Shown piece by piece: positions 58,774 through 64,000 of a stretch of 64,000 bases of DNA. The position numbers were made by a program, and so were the translations under genes. Each line of letters opens with the position of its first letter. The first letter of the stretch is position 1. Origin of the DNA: Diphasiastrum complanatum (taxonomy: Eukaryota; Streptophyta; Lycopodiopsida; Lycopodiales; Lycopodiaceae); NCBI GenBank assembly GCA_029204225.1, contig CM055104.1, positions 40,639,929-40,703,928 on the forward strand. The letters are read 5' to 3'. Under the pieces are notes generated by a model. That model was not told the origin of the DNA. It searched no databases and saw nothing but the letters and a program-made list of their open reading frames with translations.

Positions 58774-60298
58774 TGGCTAGTTCCTCCATGGCCTCAGATG
58801 ACAAACTTATGGATTTTTTTATGCTAGTGATATTTCATCTGACAAATTAGAGTATTTTGCTAGTATTTTTTTTGCTCCCTTCGATATCGATGAGCTAGTT
58901 TATGAGAATTGTTATAATTTAATTTCTTATCTTGATAATTTTTCTCAAATTATTAGTACTCCTGTCATGGATATGGATAATTTTTGTTTCGTTCATTTTC
59001 AGGACCTTGTACATTTCCAACCATCCTCTAAGCATAAACACAATAGAAAGTACTCTAATATGCATGACCATTTCAAAAGAAATATATATTGTGATATCCA
59101 CAAAAGAATATGTCTCCTTATAATCAAATGAATGGCTTTTGTGTTCTACATATCTGCTGAAATTCCAGATGATGAGTCTGTTAAATCTTCAACTGTTCCA
59201 TTGATCGAAGCATCTGCACCTGCTCCAGTTGATGTAAATGATGCAGATAGTGATATAGGGGTTGAAGCTGAAGCTTCTATGGCTTCAGATTATCAAAAAA
59301 CTCTCCCTTGTTCTATAATCCTCTCTGATCCTCTTCTATCTGCATCTTCCGTTAATCAATTAATTCTACTTGATGTTCCTTTATATTTTATAAATGATGA
59401 ATGTTATATTTCATTTAATGATATAGAAGATGTATTGAATCTAAGAGAGGATGAAATCCTCTCAATTTTTGTTCAAAATTTATCAGAATTTTTTCACATT
59501 GTTGATTACTCAAATGATGACCTTGAAAGTGAGATAGATTATGATAAAGATGGCAATTGGAAATATGGCAATGAGGCCTTGGAGGCCATGATTGAAAAAT
59601 CTAAAGCCTATGAAAAGACTTTGCCTACAGAGGAGGAATTTTTGGAATTTCAAAAAGGATATCCTCCTAGGGCTAGATATATCCCCTCCAAAAATGCAGA
59701 GGCCATTAGAGGACATGACATCAGTAGAGCAAACGTGATTGATTACGATGATTATGATCTGGTAAGTAGATATTATATTGGTATTGATATTGTTCAGTTT
59801 TCTTATTGAGTTTGCAGTGTTATGTATCGTTCTAAATTTATTTTCTTTTCTCATTTAAAGGGTGCTATTGAAATAGATGCCTTTGGTATGAGACATGGAG
59901 GCGTCCGAGGTGTATCAGCCGAGAGAAAAGATGTTTCTCTATCTCATTATTTGAAAAACTTTCAAAATATTGAGATTTGTATATATCATTCATCTTATAT
60001 ACCATATGCAACCACTTTTATTATGGCCATCAAATCATTATCAGTTTGTTTAGGAGGCCATAAGTACGCAAGAGAAACATATAAAATAATTTTTGTGAAG
60101 AGAGATTTGGCTATCAAGATATTGGGTTATACACCCAATGAGACTACCAAAAGATCATCTGCAATGGCCCTTTATTCGGGTTACATTGATATGAACAAGA
60201 GGAAAAAATTAGAATTTTTGGATCCATATGAAAGGAGATTATTCCTTCATGACAATACCATCCGTCTGAATCTTGAAGAGGATGATGATGATAATTAA
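58774..60298 (+). CDS. Unknown gene U3 (acidic, spliced, right gene of cluster)
   Basis: Unrecognised family. ATG 58774 begins MASSSMASDDKLMDFF; a T-run then shifts the frame, and an acidic/aromatic stretch continues (LEYFASIFFAPFDIDEL). A long exon (about 59132-59761) reads a Pro/Ala/Asp-rich part. Then come PLYFINDECYISFNDIEDV and a helical EEEFLEFQKGYPPRARYIP segment. It is joined by a clean GT-AG intron (59762-59860) to the last exon, 59861-60298. That exon has AFGMRHGGVRGVSAERKD, TFIMAIKSLSVCLGGHKYA and an acidic tail LEEDDDDN. The intron is phase 0 and preserves the frame. Other exon limits between 58774 and 59132 are uncertain. No catalytic motif seen. Confidence 0.55.
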
Positions 60299-61030
60299 AT
60301 AATTTTCTGTAATAGAGATTTGATATATTACAAGGATCTCTCTTTTGTAATGAATTTGAATGCCTTTCGAAATATCGTAATACTTGGCGAGTTTTTAGCT
60401 TGATATCTAAACTGTGCTCTTCTGTAAAATCACTGAAAAAGTTGAACTAAATATTTATTTTTTGAATTGTGTCCTCCATGATTTGTTGTTCTATGAAATG
60501 CTCTCTTTGCTTGCCAATGAGATTTTTCCATGCCTTGTGATGACCACATACTTAAGCTCCCATATTCCTTTGCAAAATAAGTTGCATGATGAAGAAGGAT
60601 GTGCTGCAAACAATAGTTTTGATTAGTCACATCAGTAGAAAAAAATATAAGCCTGAATGAGAAAAGTACCAGATAATGATATAGATTAGCACCATGTAAT
60701 GAGTAACGTTGTCTTTTCCCCAATAATCATGTACAGATTTTACAAATGTGGTGCAATGATTTTGCAAAGTCCTCATATTTCTGATGATAGGTTTTCTTTC
60801 CTGATAACACCTATGAGTTTGTCTAAGTTGGTCCACACTTGTCTCTTTTTCACTCGATTACTTCCTTCCAATGTTCGTGTCGCTTGAACAATTTCTCTCC
60901 AAATTTTGTATCTGACACTTGATTTATTGCATGTGTGATTGGATCAAAATCTTCTTGCTTTAGCACCTCCAATTGATGGCTTATTAGGAACGTTTCCTTT
61001 TTTCCCTGAGAGTCTGTCACTTTTTTTAAT
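60299..61030. other. Non-coding with possible decayed minus-strand frames
   Basis: The first part is probably the 3' UTR of U3. On the minus strand, 61017-60780 reads protein-like pieces in shifting frames (DPITHAINQVSDTKFGEKLF; IWREIVQATRTLEGSNRVKK, then VWTNLDKLIGVI). This might be the relic of another cluster gene; no domain identified. Confidence 0.35.
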
Positions 61031-61631
61031 TGTCGCGTGCTCTACAAAGCTAATTCAATCCGTAAAGGAATAAAACCTTATTACTAACAATAAAGAATCA
61101 ATACACAAAGCATCTACTTCATCTATCTCTCCGATGACACACACTTGATCTTCAATCTCTTGATCAATGATCAGGTTGAATACGCAAATGATATTCAATA
61201 TATATACACATTGTTATATGTGTGCAGATGAAGAAAGTACAAAGTGGATGTGTTGTCTGTAGGAGATCGTGGGTGACTACAATCATTGTCAAGTCTGTTA
61301 GCACAGTTATGATGGGGTGAGCGTGAAGAGGCCGCGACGTCAACCTTCGCTGAAATGAACGTTGGTGAAGATGCAAAAAATGCGACACTCTGACGAAATG
61401 CATTAGGATTGATTTACAAGGTGCCTTCAGCATTTTTGTAAGACAGTATCGTCTTTTTTGCCTGTCACAAATCACGTGTAAAAATACAAGGTGGCATTCT
61501 TTGTCTTTTCTTCACCTGTGAGAATTTTTCTGTAAATATGCAGACTGCGCGACAACATGAGTAAATATGCAGCATGAGTGGAGGCATATTAAAAATGAGA
61601 TTTAGGAGAGTAGAGGAGATAAATCCAACAC
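61031..61631 (-). repeat. 3' LTR of a copia element
   Basis: In element orientation it begins TGTTGGATTTATCTCC immediately after the polypurine tract AAGGAGGAGGGG (61632-61645) and ends GCGACA at 61031, about 601 bp. The start resembles the 50694 LTR (TGTTGGATTATTCTCC). No 5' partner is in the window. Confidence 0.82.
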
Positions 61632-61640
61632 CCCTCCTCC

Positions 61641-62890
61641 TTAATCTGGATCTGTGAATGCCTTGATCTTCAGACTAAGCAATGCACAAAATTTGTTGTG
61701 TGCATTAACACTGAGAGCTTTCGTGAATATGTCTGCAACCATGTCTTGCATTCTACAGTACGTTAAGCTTACCTCCTTGTTGAGAACCTTGCCCCTGATG
61801 TAGTGATATCTGATTTCAATGTGCTTACTCCTAGAGTGAAATCTAGGATTGGCCAATAAAGAAATAGCACTCTGATTATCACAGAATAAAATTGTAGGGT
61901 TGTACTGATGCAGATTAACATCTGACAGTAAATTTCTCAACCAAAACGCTTCCTTAATAGATTGAGAAGCAGCAATGTATTCTGCTTCTGTAGAAGAAAG
62001 TGCGATAGAGGTTTGCTAACTATTGTTCCATGAGATAGGACCGTCGTTGAAGAATAATGTAAATCCAGATGTGGACTTACGATTGTCTACATATCCTCCC
62101 TAGATTGCATCAGAATAACCACTGAGATGATGAAGATTGTCGTTGTTGACATCTCCATAGCAGATGCACTGGTCCATGGTAGCTCGAATATATCTCATGA
62201 CTCGTATGAGAGCCTTCCAATGGGTAATGCCAGGATTAGTCATATATTGGTTGAGTGACCTTACAACAAAAGTGATACCTGGTCTTGTACAGAGCATTGT
62301 GTACATGAGAGATCCAAGTATCGATCGATAGGGATTCTCTCTCATATGCTCCTCTTCCTGCTTAGTCTGGGGACATTGGTCCTTCAACAAGTGCAGGCCT
62401 GGATCCATCGGTGAGTGAGCTAATTTACAATTCATTAGATTGTATCTATTAAGAACATTATGAAGATACCTTTGTTGAGTGATGTAGATCAATCATCTCG
62501 CTCTGTCTCTGTGGATCTGAATTCCCAAACAGAAGTGAGCTTCGTCCAGATCAGTCATGTCGAACTCTGAAAATAGCATCTGCTTAGAATCCTTGACCAA
62601 ATTGGTATTGTTGCTGAAGAGCAACGTATCATCCACGTATAAGGTGATGATGATGAAGGATTGTTGCACTGACTTGGAATAGACATTGCAATCAGCAGTG
62701 CTTGGTTTGAATCCTTGTTCGATGAGGAATGTGTTGATCCTCTGAAACCAAGCTCTGGTAGACTGTTTCAGGCCGTAAAGTGCTTTGTGGAGTTTACAGA
62801 TATGATTCTTCATACCTTCCAGAAACTCTCCTTCGAGCTGGATCATGTAGATGTCTTCTTGTATAACTCCATTCGAATAAGCTATTTGTA
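61641..62890 (-). pseudogene. Copia reverse transcriptase-RNase H, 5'-truncated
   Basis: The minus strand carries the second half of copia pol: KLHKALYGLKQSTRAWFQ, the catalytic block LYVDDTLLF (about 62640), FCLGIQI, then RSILGSLMYTMLCTRPGI. RNase H follows (SSTEAEYIAA, then CDNQSAISLLANP and KHIEIRYHYIRGKV), ending at the polypurine tract. There are two or more in-frame stops (about 62490, 62103, 62020). Sequence similarity ends abruptly at about 62890, inside RT, so the 5' half is missing. Confidence 0.92.
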
Positions 62891-64000
62891 ACAAATGTGA
62901 AATTTTAAAGAAATAAAGACCAAGAATGGATCTAGATCAGATCCTCAAGAGGTGTTGAAAGCTAGATTACTTGATCTACTAATCAACCAATGATTAGATC
63001 TGGAATTAGATCAATTTCCCATCAAAAATCTAGCAAGAACAACAAGCAAATGATTAAACTTGAGACCCACTGCCTTCACACGTGTGAAGAACAGTACCTG
63101 TATGGACTTACAATAGAGAGTGAAGTACACAAGTGCTAGAAAGCAATAGAACCATAAAATCACAACACAAATATGAGAATACTCAAGATATGCCTCCAAA
63201 ACCAAGATCTTGTTTCATTGATTTCTCAAGGTGGATCCATCATGGATTAAATACAAAAATCATCATACTCTCTCTCTCTAAGCCACTTCCAGCACGTGTG
63301 AGACAGGTCATAGTGCTTATCCATATCCACTTTGGCTAAGATTCAATGAATTTGCCACATCATCATTGGTGGCTAGTGTTGACCTTCTAGATTCCTACAA
63401 ATTAGGAGATAGGTCCTACAATCTAGGAGATTTGACATTTGACTTGTGTGAAAACTATATACAATGGATTTGAACTTTTAACATGATATTCCACATGTGG
63501 GAGACCACTCATACCTATGTGATATAGCATTTTCTACCACTAGAATTGTGCCAATAATGCTACTAAACTAGTTTTTGACCAATTTAGCCACTAGTTTCCA
63601 AATTAAATGATATGTACAACCCATATGATCTATCTAAATGACTTAGGCATATATTTCAACGTGGGAACAGGCTCCACACATGTCTAATGCTGATAGGTAC
63701 AAGTCATTATGGTATTTACAAGATTTAACCAAGTTAGCTTTTGCCAAATTTAACATCAAATTGAATTCTTCATGTGAAAGCTGTATTTCCAGCAAGCATG
63801 CTAGAACTCCACTCATAATGTTCATGAAGTAATGTAAAAAAATATTGTAATATATAATGTGTGTGAAGTAATGCAATTTATAATGTGCATGAAAAATGTA
63901 TAAATAGAATGTAATTCATGCTTAGTTTGCTATTTGATCCAAATGTCCAATGCAATCCAAAAATATTTCCAAAAGCAATCCAAGGACTGGTCCTCTCCAA
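62891..64000. other. Non-coding right end
   Basis: AT-rich; no gene or complete repeat recognised. It may include LTR sequence of another family (CACAACACAAATATGAGAAT-type leader), but I see no primer site or paired copy. Confidence 0.45.

Noticed and set aside
50694..62890. One giant copia element with LTR/gag at 50.7-52.9 kb and RT/LTR at 61.0-62.9 kb
   Set aside because: The two halves are in opposite orientation and their LTRs differ in length and sequence.

Overview
This window is nuclear DNA from a land plant with a large, repeat-rich genome. Two host genes have plant-type introns (some over 5 kb), and the rest is mostly retroelements. These are Ty1/copia elements with tRNA-iMet-type primer sites, L1-like LINEs, MITE/foldback elements and many (GA)n tracts. 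A fern, lycophyte or gymnosperm would fit, but the sequence alone does not settle the lineage.

Layout. 1-9.4 kb: MITEs, decayed copia fragments, a frame-broken unknown gene (6.2-6.9 kb), LINE pieces and purine microsatellites. 9.3-17.5 kb: three head-to-tail minus-strand LINE copies; the longest (ORF1, endonuclease, RT) is split by a 3.95-kb copia element that has itself lost most of its RT. 19.1-35.8 kb: a plus-strand RIN2/RIN3-type (gp78/AMFR-like) membrane RING + CUE E3 ubiquitin ligase. Eleven exons join in phase, but the first exon is not found. Two introns exceed 5 kb, one holding a copia LTR + gag and another a MITE. 39.9-42.7 kb: copia gag/protease cut by a 1.4-kb foldback element. 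46.5-48.8 kb: an intact four-exon BAT1-like amino-acid permease gene. 50.0-52.9 kb and 61.0-62.9 kb: two broken copia elements in opposite orientation.

The most unusual part lies between those two copia pieces, about 53.2-60.3 kb. It holds spliced genes that match no family I can name, plus two that I can partly recognise. One is a minus-strand centromeric-histone-H3-like (CENH3-like) reading frame. The other, just downstream on the same strand, is an adenain/Ulp1-type cysteine protease with visible His, Gln and Cys motifs. A plus-strand gene of unknown family diverges from the histone. The space between the divergent genes, and one protease intron, carry about 14 copies in both orientations of a CpG-rich motif close to CGATATCnGATCnnCGCGCG. 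I regard this as a candidate undescribed element or gene cluster; its outer ends and activity are unproven.

The two host genes look unrelated in function (ER-type ubiquitination; amino-acid transport). The rest is layered transposon insertion and decay.
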